DNA of 5,324 nucleotides, from NCBI GenBank assembly GCA_023433985.1, contig JAEYTN010000253.1, positions 1-5,324 of the forward strand, given 5' to 3'. Source of the stretch: Pseudomonadota bacterium. GTDB lineage: Bacteria > Pseudomonadota > Alphaproteobacteria > Rhizobiales > Devosiaceae. Shown piece after piece: positions 1 through 5,324 of the stretch; positions within the stretch are counted from its first letter, which is position 1; the number at the start of each line of letters is the position of its first letter. The position numbers were made by a program, and so were the translations under genes. The notes under the pieces were generated by a model that saw nothing but the letters and a program-made list of their open reading frames with translations, ran no database searches and was not told where the DNA came from.

Positions 1-2
1 AC

Positions 3-920
3 CTGGCCACCTTCGGTGCCGTGGGCGTTCCCGTCTTCTTCGTGATCAGCGGCTTCGTGATGGGCTTGCAGCGCTTCGAGCCGGGGCTGTCGAATGCCGC
101 CGACTTCGCGTTCAGGCGCGCGCTGCGCGTCGTTCCGCTCTACTGGGTCATGACGCTGGTCTACTGGGGCATCGGCGTCGACGGCTATGTCCTCACCGAT
201 CTGGTCGCCTCGCTGGGGTTCGTGCACCAACTGCTGGGCAGCCCGCCGATCATCCGGCCGGGCTGGACTCTCGAATACGAGATGTTCTTCTACCTGTGCT
301 TTGCGCTGGTGGTCGCCACCGGCGTGTTCGGCCCACGCCGATGGGGCCTCGCGGCGCTGAGCCTGCTGTTCGTGGGGTTGTGCGCGGCCAACTTCGTCTT
401 CGCCGGCCCTTTCCTTGCGGTATACGCCAACCCGCTGCTGCTGGAGTTCCTGCTCGGCGTAGGCATCGCGCAGATCCATGGGGCGAAGCGGGTCACGCTG
501 CTTTGGCCGCTCTACCTCCTGGCGGCCCTGCTGCTTTTCCTCGCCTCCATCGTGTTCGAGATGGGCCCGGCGCTGATGAACCTGCTCTGGGCCGGCGGCG
601 CCTTCTTTGCCGTACTGGGGCTCGTGGGTGCCGAACATCGCGGCAGGCTCCTGCTCCGGGGGCGGCTTGTCGAAGAGCTGGGCAGCGCCTCCTTTGCGAT
701 CTACCTCTGCCATATGCTGCTCGTGCTCACGCTGTTCGTCTGGCCCCTGTGGTACTGGCAATTGCCGCGTTTCCTCGAGCCGCATCTCACGCTCCTGCTC
801 CTCGCCTCGATCAGCGTCGCCTTCGGCTGGCTGGTCCACAAGCTGCTCGAAGCGCCAATGAACGCATGGCTGCGGCGCTCGCTCACTGGGGCCGCTGCTC
901 GGTCAGGTAGTCTTCGCTGA
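3..920 (+). CDS. Membrane acyltransferase, acyltransferase-3 (OafA/YrhL-like) family, 5'-partial
   Basis: Proteins of this family are multi-pass inner-membrane enzymes that move acyl groups, often acetyl, onto sugars of surface glycans or lipids. The open frame runs off the left edge, and the visible 305 residues begin LATFGAVGVPVFFVISGF, the family's signature normally found after the first membrane helix. The GTG at 21 is therefore an internal valine, not a start. Other hallmarks are FRRALRVVPLYW (visible residues about 37-48), the GWTLEYEMFFY motif near residue 90, many Leu/Phe/Val-rich membrane segments, and the YLCHMLLVL segment near the C-terminus. The missing part, perhaps 35-60 residues, should carry helix 1 and the conserved N-terminal His/Arg residues. 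It ends TGA at 918-920, overlapping the convergent sulfotransferase gene by 38 bp. Its neighbours suggest glycan O-acylation; the actual substrate and acyl group cannot be read from the sequence. Confidence 0.93.
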   Translation: MATFGAVGVPVFFVISGFVMGLQRFEPGLSNAADFAFRRALRVVPLYWVMTLVYWGIGVDGYVLTDLVASLGFVHQLLGSPPIIRPGWTLEYEMFFYLCFALVVATGVFGPRRWGLAALSLLFVGLCAANFVFAGPFLAVYANPLLLEFLLGVGIAQIHGAKRVTLLWPLYLLAALLLFLASIVFEMGPALMNLLWAGGAFFAVLGLVGAEHRGRLLLRGRLVEELGSASFAIYLCHMLLVLTLFVWPLWYWQLPRFLEPHLTLLLLASISVAFGWLVHKLLEAPMNAWLRRSLTGAAARSGSLR

Positions 921-1728
921 AGCCGGGTCGCATGAACGGCCGATATGCCGGCAGCACTTGCCGCATGCGGCTGAGGCAGAGATCTATCGTGGCCTGCGTC
1001 AGCGGATAGGACTCCTCGACGGGATCGCTCTTCGCCAGCTGCTCCTTGAGCGCCCGATGGCTTGCCTCGGACACTCCCTCCGCCAGTGCACGGCGGAGCT
1101 GCTCCGCCGCCCGGTGGCTGAGGCTGCGGTTGACCTGGCGGTCGGCCATGTCGAAGCCGTCCGGCGTGGCGCCGATCATGCCGAGAAAGTCGGCGAACAG
1201 CGAGCCATCCTTCCACTGTCGGCGGTCGTAGGGGGCGAGCACCAGCGGCACGTCGGCATAGGTGAAGAACCGCTGCAGCATGTCGAGCTGCGAAGGATCG
1301 TAGGCGAGCGGCAGGGTATTGATGTCGCGCCTGTGCTGGAGCGGGTAGTGCCGCACCGCCTCGCTGAACGCCGCGACGATGATGTCGCACGGATGCCGGA
1401 TATAGGCGATCGCCGTCTTCTCCCACCCGTCCAGCACGTCGAGCAGCCGCCTGACGTCGACCTGCGGTTCGCACAGCATCTCCGCCGAGAGCAGCAGCGT
1501 CCGGTCGCCCGCCGCTTCCATGAGGTCGCGAAGGTGGCTGCGTCCCCCATCCACGTCCCGTCCGGGCGCGAAGGCGTCGGCGAGCGGGTTGTGATTGGGC
1601 CATTCGGGGATGGATGGCCGATAGAAGAAGCCCTGCCTCGCAAGGGCCGGGGCGTTGCGCTCGAGGAACACCTGGATGGCGCTGGTGCCCGTCTTGTGCA
1701 CGCCGATATGTAGAATGACCTTGCCCAT
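883..1728 (-). CDS. Sulfotransferase-family protein (PAPS-type P-loop)
   Basis: This 281-residue protein begins with ATG at 1728 and is the last gene of the minus-strand operon. Residues 7-19, HIGVHKTGTSAIQ, match the 5'-phosphosulfate-binding P-loop of bacterial sulfotransferase-like proteins. SAEML (81-85) follows as a typical beta-strand segment, and residues 109-123 (YIRHP...AFSE, with R111 and S122) fit the 3'-phosphate-binding region that holds PAPS. No signal peptide or membrane segment is seen, so it is probably cytoplasmic. The likely role, inferred from family and context, is transfer of sulfate from PAPS to a sugar hydroxyl of the glycan made by this cluster. Many proteins with this fold in glycan clusters have no tested activity, so the substrate, and even sulfation itself, is unproven. 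The start lies 3 nt after the methyltransferase stop, with a weak AGGG upstream. The 3' end overlaps the oppositely oriented acyltransferase gene. Confidence 0.85.
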   Translation of the reverse strand: MGKVILHIGVHKTGTSAIQVFLERNAPALARQGFFYRPSIPEWPNHNPLADAFAPGRDVDGGRSHLRDLMEAAGDRTLLLSAEMLCEPQVDVRRLLDVLDGWEKTAIAYIRHPCDIIVAAFSEAVRHYPLQHRRDINTLPLAYDPSQLDMLQRFFTYADVPLVLAPYDRRQWKDGSLFADFLGMIGATPDGFDMADRQVNRSLSHRAAEQLRRALAEGVSEASHRALKEQLAKSDPVEESYPLTQATIDLCLSRMRQVLPAYRPFMRPGFSEDYLTEQRPQ

Positions 1729-1731
1729 GGT

Positions 1732-3255
1732 TCAGGCCCTGCGGCGCAGCACGTAGAGATCCTGGTGCCCCCACCAGTATCCGGGCTCATGCAGCAGGTA
1801 CTCGACATCCGGCAGCGATGCGATCTGCGCATCGACGAATTCCTTCGCCGTGATGGCCTGTCCGTAGTCGGCCGTGTCGAGGTCGCCCTGCTCGCTCGAG
1901 GCCTCGAACCAGTACCCCTCGCCGTCCAGCCTGGCCTGCGGGAAATGCATCATGCTCTTGCGCCCGTGCGTCGTGAAAAACAGCACGCCACCCGGGGCGA
2001 CCTCCTCGTATAGGCGCCGAAGCCAGCGCAACCACGTCGACCTCGGCATGTGCGAGAAGAATGACAGCGCAAAGATCACGTTGAACGGACGTGGCAGCAC
2101 CAGTTCCTCGGGAACCCGCGCCGACGGCACGGTAGGCACGCCGAACTGGCGGGTGATGAACGCATTGGCGGCGGGGTGGATGTCGGACGCGACCAGCTCG
2201 TGCGGCGCCAGCAGCTGGCTGGCGTGGCGCGTCACCGCGCCATAACCCGCCGCGAACTCGAGGATGCGCAGCGGAGCCTTGCCCTGCGGCATCCATCGGT
2301 CGATCAGTTCCCTTGCCTGCAGGGCAGAGTCCCGCCCCTGCTGGTAGTAGTAGCCGATGGCTTCCTGCCTGCTGGCAAACGACGGGTTGTTGACGATGAA
2401 GTGGAAGATCGCGTCGTCCGGATGCACGTCGTCCGGTACCCCGGCCGCCGAGGCCGCCGCCACCACGGTCCCACCCTCCGCATCGGTACCGGCGAAGCCA
2501 CCCACGGCCGGGGTGCGGTCGGCAATGGCGGCATCGCGCGCCCGATTCCGGGTCGCGACGTAGACCTCCGTGAATTCTCCGATCACCCCGTGATGGTGGT
2601 CCGAGAAGCGGCTGACCTCGACGTCGAGCCCGGACCATTCATAGATGGCGCGCGCAAGGTCGTAGCCGAAGTGGAACGTAACGAGCGAACCTTCCGCGCT
2701 CACCGGATTGCCGTGAAATTCCGGCTCCGCGAAGTGCCGGACGGAGCCGTCGGCCTGGTACAGCGCGCGCCGCTCGCTCGTCACCCGGTCCTTGTAGGTC
2801 GGCGTGGTGAGGATGGCGATCCCGCCCGGCTTCAGCGTGCGGGCAATCTCCGCCAGCGCATCGTCGGGTCGGTTGACGTGTTCCAGCACGTCGAGCGCGA
2901 GCACTATGTCGAAACTGTCATCGGCGAATGTCTGCGCCTCGAGGTTCTCGTTCCTGAAGTCGTCGATCTGCTCACCCAGCTTGTGCGTGGGCAGGAAGTT
3001 CGAGGCAACGTAGCGGCTGCACTCGCGCCGCAGCTTGATCGACAGGCCGCGCGGCTCCGGCGAGCTCTCGTGGATCCGCAGCTCCCGCCAGTTCGGCCGG
3101 TGCCGGTTGAGCAGCAGCGCCGCCGCCCTCTCGCGGGGAATGGACCCGCAGCTTTCGCATTGAAGATGGTCGCGATACCAGTCGAAGCGCGCCGAGAACA
3201 CGGCGGCTTTCTCACAAACCGGGCAATACCCTTCGGTGCTGTAGACGATACTCAT
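1732..3255 (-). CDS. Tandem (two-domain) SAM-dependent methyltransferase with N-terminal zinc-ribbon motif
   Basis: A 507-residue protein with two class I methyltransferase-like domains. Domain 1 (about 1-238) opens with CPVC (11-14) and CESC (33-36), a likely zinc ribbon. It then has RIHESSPEP (60-68) where the glycine-rich SAM loop should be, DVLEHV (122-127) and LKPGG (141-145). An Ala/Gly/Thr-rich linker (about 240-275) leads to domain 2 (about 276-507), which has a regular motif I, ILEFAAGYG (331-339), acidic D358 in VASDIHP, FALSFFSHMP (395-404) and APGGVLFFTTHG (420-431). It probably methylates sugars or another glycan component in the cytoplasm; acceptors are unknown. The start at 3255 is chosen because it makes an ATGA overlap with the epimerase stop, has AGGAA 7 nt upstream, and gives the conserved cysteine N-terminus. 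The frame stays open back to 4245, but that extension lies across the epimerase gene and is not protein-like. Confidence 0.9.
   Translation of the reverse strand: MSIVYSTEGYCPVCEKAAVFSARFDWYRDHLQCESCGSIPRERAAALLLNRHRPNWRELRIHESSPEPRGLSIKLRRECSRYVASNFLPTHKLGEQIDDFRNENLEAQTFADDSFDIVLALDVLEHVNRPDDALAEIARTLKPGGIAILTTPTYKDRVTSERRALYQADGSVRHFAEPEFHGNPVSAEGSLVTFHFGYDLARAIYEWSGLDVEVSRFSDHHHGVIGEFTEVYVATRNRARDAAIADRTPAVGGFAGTDAEGGTVVAAASAAGVPDDVHPDDAIFHFIVNNPSFASRQEAIGYYYQQGRDSALQARELIDRWMPQGKAPLRILEFAAGYGAVTRHASQLLAPHELVASDIHPAANAFITRQFGVPTVPSARVPEELVLPRPFNVIFALSFFSHMPRSTWLRWLRRLYEEVAPGGVLFFTTHGRKSMMHFPQARLDGEGYWFEASSEQGDLDTADYGQAITAKEFVDAQIASLPDVEYLLHEPGYWWGHQDLYVLRRRA
1737..1740 (-). promoter_or_regulatory. 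Weak Shine-Dalgarno-like site of the sulfotransferase gene
   Basis: AGGG on the minus strand sits 8 nt before the ATG at 1728, within the last codons of the methyltransferase gene. The match is short and may be chance; with a 3-nt gap after the upstream stop, coupling could drive translation by itself. Confidence 0.35.
3252..3255 (-). other. ATGA start-stop overlap (epimerase to methyltransferase)
   Basis: On the minus strand the methyltransferase ATG (3255-3253) overlaps the epimerase TGA (3254-3252) by the classic 4-bp ATGA arrangement, typical of translationally coupled operon genes. It supports 3255 as the true methyltransferase start. Confidence 0.85.
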
Positions 3256-4199
3256 TGGCCGGTTCCTGTCTCTGCCTTCTCGGGTTCGCCGAGCAAGGCG
3301 AAAGTCTTGCGCAGTCCCTCGGTGAGGGAGTGTTCCGGCGTCCAGCCGGTTTCGGTGCGGATGCGTGCGATATCGAGGACATTCCGGCCCACATCGATCA
3401 GGCGGCCCGGCTTGCGCACCACTGCGGGCTCGACGCCGAGCTGCCTCGCCACCTGGCCAACCAGCTGCTCGATCGATGTCCCCACCCCCGAGCCCACGTT
3501 GTATGTACGGCCGTCTTCGCCTGCTTCCGCCAGCCGGACCAGTGCCGCTGCCACGTCGTCGATGAAGACGTAGTCCCGCACGACGCTGCCGTCGCCCCAG
3601 ATTTCGACGGCCTTTCCCCGCCTCAGCCGATCGTAGATGGCCGGCACGATCCCCTGGCCGCTCTTGGTCCGCTGCTGCGGCCCGAAGGGATTGCTGAGCC
3701 GCGCCACGACGTAGCGCGTTCCATGCAGCCTCCGGTACAGGCGGAAGTAGTGCTCGGCGGCCAGCTTCGCGATGCCGTAGGACGAGATCGGGTCCGTCGG
3801 GTGTGTCTCCGGGATTGTCGGCGTCAGCGCCTCGCCATAGACGGCCCCGCCCGACGAGACGAATACCCAGCGGGCACGAACCTCGCGCGAGAGCTCCAGC
3901 AACCCGGTCGTCATCGCGACTTCCGACTGCAGCTCCGCCGCCACCGCAGCGGTCGACATCGATGGCCTGGTGTGCCCGGCGAGGTGAAACACCGCCGCGT
4001 CCTGCATCGCATCGAGCAGCTCCGCGGGCGGGGCGGCGAGGTCCCCCGTCAGCACATCGGCCGCAGCGGGCCAGTGGGCCGACACGTTGCGGTCGAACAG
4101 CGCGACCCGAACGCCTTTGCGAACCAGGGCATGCGCGAGGTTTGTCCCGATGAATCCTGCCGCGCCCAGCACCACGGCCCGCTCCACTGGTGCAGGCAT
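3252..4199 (-). CDS. NAD-dependent epimerase/dehydratase (extended SDR), nucleotide-sugar type
   Basis: A 315-residue extended short-chain dehydrogenase/reductase, normal length for the GalE-like/nucleotide-sugar epimerase group. The Rossmann dinucleotide loop is GAAGFIG (12-18). D36 at the end of strand 2 favours NAD(H) over NADP. HLAG (72-75) follows. The catalytic set is S115/S116 in VFVSSGGAVYG together with Y141 and K145 of YGIAK. RLSNPFGP (167-174) and GDGSVVRDYVFIDDV (202-216) are the substrate-domain motifs typical of nucleotide-sugar epimerases and dehydratases. The likely role is epimerisation or another redox change on an NDP-sugar that feeds the glycosyltransferases; motifs alone do not tell 4-epimerase from other activities, so no gene symbol is given. 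The ATG at 4199-4197 shares its first base with the upstream glycosyltransferase stop (TGATG), and its TGA overlaps the methyltransferase ATG, so translation is probably coupled on both sides. Confidence 0.92.
   Translation of the reverse strand: MPAPVERAVVLGAAGFIGTNLAHALVRKGVRVALFDRNVSAHWPAAADVLTGDLAAPPAELLDAMQDAAVFHLAGHTRPSMSTAAVAAELQSEVAMTTGLLELSREVRARWVFVSSGGAVYGEALTPTIPETHPTDPISSYGIAKLAAEHYFRLYRRLHGTRYVVARLSNPFGPQQRTKSGQGIVPAIYDRLRRGKAVEIWGDGSVVRDYVFIDDVAAALVRLAEAGEDGRTYNVGSGVGTSIEQLVGQVARQLGVEPAVVRKPGRLIDVGRNVLDIARIRTETGWTPEHSLTEGLRKTFALLGEPEKAETGTGQ
3263..3267 (-). promoter_or_regulatory. Shine-Dalgarno site of the tandem methyltransferase
   Basis: AGGAA on the minus strand lies 7 nt before the ATG at 3255, inside the 3' end of the epimerase gene. 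It is the best ribosome-binding site in the operon and decides the start within a frame that stays open for about 330 codons upstream. Confidence 0.6.
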
Positions 4200-4201
4200 C
4201 A
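4197..4201 (-). other. TGATG stop-start junction (glycosyltransferase to epimerase)
   Basis: Read on the minus strand, the TGA stop of the glycosyltransferase (4201-4199) and the ATG of the epimerase (4199-4197) share one base. Only a weak purine stretch (GGATGGG) precedes the ATG, so start-site use probably depends on terminating ribosomes re-initiating, that is, translational coupling. Confidence 0.8.
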
Positions 4202-5323
4202 GCGGCCCATCCGGTCCGGCCCGAGGCCGAGATAGCCCTCGACATGGCGGCGCCAGGCCGTGGCCTTCGCCCTAGTCGACGCCGAGACCGGCACGAGGCT
4301 GCGCGCCAGTTCCTGCATCTCGGCCACCTCGCGCAGGTGCTGCTGCGCTCCGGTAGCGGAAGTCACGCCCGACCGGTGCCGGCGGTGACGATTGAGCGGT
4401 TCCGCGACGAACGCCACGCGCCCCTGCAGCATGACGTGCATGTAGAGGAGCCAGTCGCCGGCCAGCCGATAGTCGAACAGCTTTTCGCCCGTTTCGACCA
4501 GTGCCTTCTTGAGCGCCGCCTTGCGAAACACTACGGCGCTGACATTGGGGAGGGTGTTCTTGACGGCCAGCGCCTCCGCGATCTCTTCCCGGCCATCGCG
4601 GCTGTGATCCTCCGTCCATCGCGCGGAGATATCGGCGGTATAGTCGAGGTAGTCCTTGGCGATGATCCGGCCCGTCGTATCGATCTGCCTGGATTGGCAG
4701 TATGCGAGCACGACTTCGGGGTCCTCGAAGCGCCCGGCCATCGCCTCGAGGAAACCTGGCTCGGCCATGTCGTCGGCTTCGGCAATCCACACCAGGTCGC
4801 CACGACACATGGCGATACCCTTCTGCCATTGGCGGAACACCGAACCCGAGTTTCGATCGTTGGAGATGACATGCAGGTCACTCTCCCGGTGCTCGGCCGT
4901 GTAGGCATCCAGTACCGACAGGCTCTCGTCGCCCGATGCGTCGTCGAGCACGACGATTTCATATGGCGGCCAAGTCTGCCCGACAATGCCGTCCAGCCGC
5001 TGTCGCAGGTAACGGGCGTAGTTGTAGTTGGGCACCACCACCGAAACCCGGGGCCGATCGGCCGCGATCGCCAGCAGGTCCTGCGCGTACTGCCGGATCG
5101 ACGGCACCGGAACCGTGGCGGGCAGTCGGGGTCGCGCCGCGAGGTCCTCGATCGCCGCCGCAAAGGCCTCGCAGTCGAAAGCGGGGACCAGTCGTCCCCC
5201 GTGGGCGGCGATGAACTCGGAGGCCCCCGTCATGCCCTCGAACGCCACGACCGGTACGCCGACCGCCGCCGACTCGAGCACGACATTCGGGAAAGGGTCC
5301 TCCCGGGAGGGCAGGGCGTAGAC
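4199..5323 (-). CDS. Bifunctional-looking glycosyltransferase: GT4 (GT-B) C-terminal part fused to GT2 (GT-A), 5'-partial
   Basis: The frame is open to the right edge; 374 residues plus stop are visible. Visible residues 1-28 (YALPSREDPFPNVVLES and then VGVPVVAF) are the nucleotide-sugar-binding end of a GT4-type GT-B enzyme, with D9 and E17 in the position of the EX7E pair. After about 60 further residues and a short Pro-rich linker, a whole GT2 domain starts near residue 92 with VSVVVPNYNYARYLRQ. It continues with VLDDASGDES (125-134), GDLVWIAEADD (175-185, the DXD-like metal/UDP site), a GDWLLYMHV segment (probable catalytic-base region) and the conserved NRHRRHRSGVT. It is probably a cytoplasmic or membrane-associated enzyme that adds two sugars, or one if a domain is inactive, to a surface glycan. 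The GTG at 5281 is an internal valine codon, not a start. Donor and acceptor sugars cannot be told. It is the first visible gene of the operon. Confidence 0.9.
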   Translation of the reverse strand, partial: VYALPSREDPFPNVVLESAAVGVPVVAFEGMTGASEFIAAHGGRLVPAFDCEAFAAAIEDLAARPRLPATVPVPSIRQYAQDLLAIAADRPRVSVVVPNYNYARYLRQRLDGIVGQTWPPYEIVVLDDASGDESLSVLDAYTAEHRESDLHVISNDRNSGSVFRQWQKGIAMCRGDLVWIAEADDMAEPGFLEAMAGRFEDPEVVLAYCQSRQIDTTGRIIAKDYLDYTADISARWTEDHSRDGREEIAEALAVKNTLPNVSAVVFRKAALKKALVETGEKLFDYRLAGDWLLYMHVMLQGRVAFVAEPLNRHRRHRSGVTSATGAQQHLREVAEMQELARSLVPVSASTRAKATAWRRHVEGYLGLGPDRMGR

Positions 5324-5324
5324 G

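Noticed and set aside
21..23. GTG codon as the start of the acyltransferase
   Set aside because: It falls within the family's conserved GVxxFFVISGF block; a real start would precede the first membrane helix, which is off the left edge.
960..971. Perfect 12-bp palindrome GCCGCATGCGGC, 40 bp past the acyltransferase stop, considered as a terminator or operator
   Set aside because: It has no T-tract, would leave a stem of only four pairs around a CATG loop, and sits inside the sulfotransferase coding region; chance is the simpler explanation in GC-rich DNA.
958..1713. Plus-strand open frame (251 codons) opposite the sulfotransferase gene
   Set aside because: Antisense shadow with no recognisable motif and an Arg/Val/Glu-rich composition.
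701..1774. Minus-strand open frame (357 codons) spanning the sulfotransferase gene and the acyltransferase 3' end
   Set aside because: Out of frame with the sulfotransferase, which has clear P-loop and IRHP motifs; the product is low-complexity Arg/Ala/Gly with no motif.
2176..3573. Long plus-strand open frame (465 codons) opposite the methyltransferase and epimerase genes
   Set aside because: Arg/Val-rich product with no domain motif; it lies wholly antisense to two well-supported genes. In high-GC DNA such antisense frames stay open by codon bias.
3255..4235. Plus-strand open frame (326 codons) opposite the epimerase gene
   Set aside because: Composition is Arg/His/Gln-rich without motifs, and it mirrors the epimerase coding frame; treated as an antisense shadow.
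5279..5281. GTG codon as the start of the glycosyltransferase
   Set aside because: In-frame codons from 5323 to 5282 encode the conserved GT4 segment YALPSREDPFPNV, so the gene continues past the window edge and this is an internal valine.

Overview
The window is wholly protein-coding and reads as part of a surface-polysaccharide (O-antigen, capsule or exopolysaccharide) biosynthesis locus from a high-GC bacterium. GC is roughly two thirds by eye, and codons strongly favour G/C in the third position. The gene types fit a proteobacterium, but nothing here fixes the genus. No rRNA, tRNA, CRISPR array, insertion sequence or phage-like feature was seen.

Layout, left to right. (1) Bases 3-920 (+) hold the 3' part of an integral-membrane acyltransferase of the acyltransferase-3 (OafA/YrhL-like) family; its N-terminus lies off the left edge. 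(2) Everything else is on the minus strand and forms one very tight run of four genes, read from right to left. First is a glycosyltransferase (5323-4199, cut by the right edge) that fuses the C-terminal end of a GT4/GT-B enzyme to a complete GT2/GT-A domain. Next is an NAD-dependent nucleotide-sugar epimerase/dehydratase (4199-3252). Then comes a 507-residue protein with two tandem SAM-methyltransferase domains and an N-terminal four-cysteine zinc-ribbon-like motif (3255-1732). Last is a sulfotransferase-family protein (1728-883). Junctions are TGATG (1-bp overlap), ATGA (4-bp overlap) and a 3-nt gap, so the four are almost certainly co-transcribed and translationally coupled. The operon promoter must lie beyond the right edge.

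The acyltransferase and the sulfotransferase converge, and their 3' ends overlap by 38 bp (883-920), leaving no room for an ordinary intergenic terminator between them.

Working model (inference): the epimerase supplies or modifies a nucleotide sugar, the fused glycosyltransferase adds one or two sugars to a growing glycan, and the methyltransferase protein, sulfotransferase and membrane acyltransferase decorate the glycan with methyl, sulfate and acyl groups. The less routine points are the tandem methyltransferase, whose first domain lacks a normal SAM-binding glycine loop, the GT4-GT2 fusion, and the coding overlap at the convergent end. All families are known; I see no clear evidence for a wholly new system.
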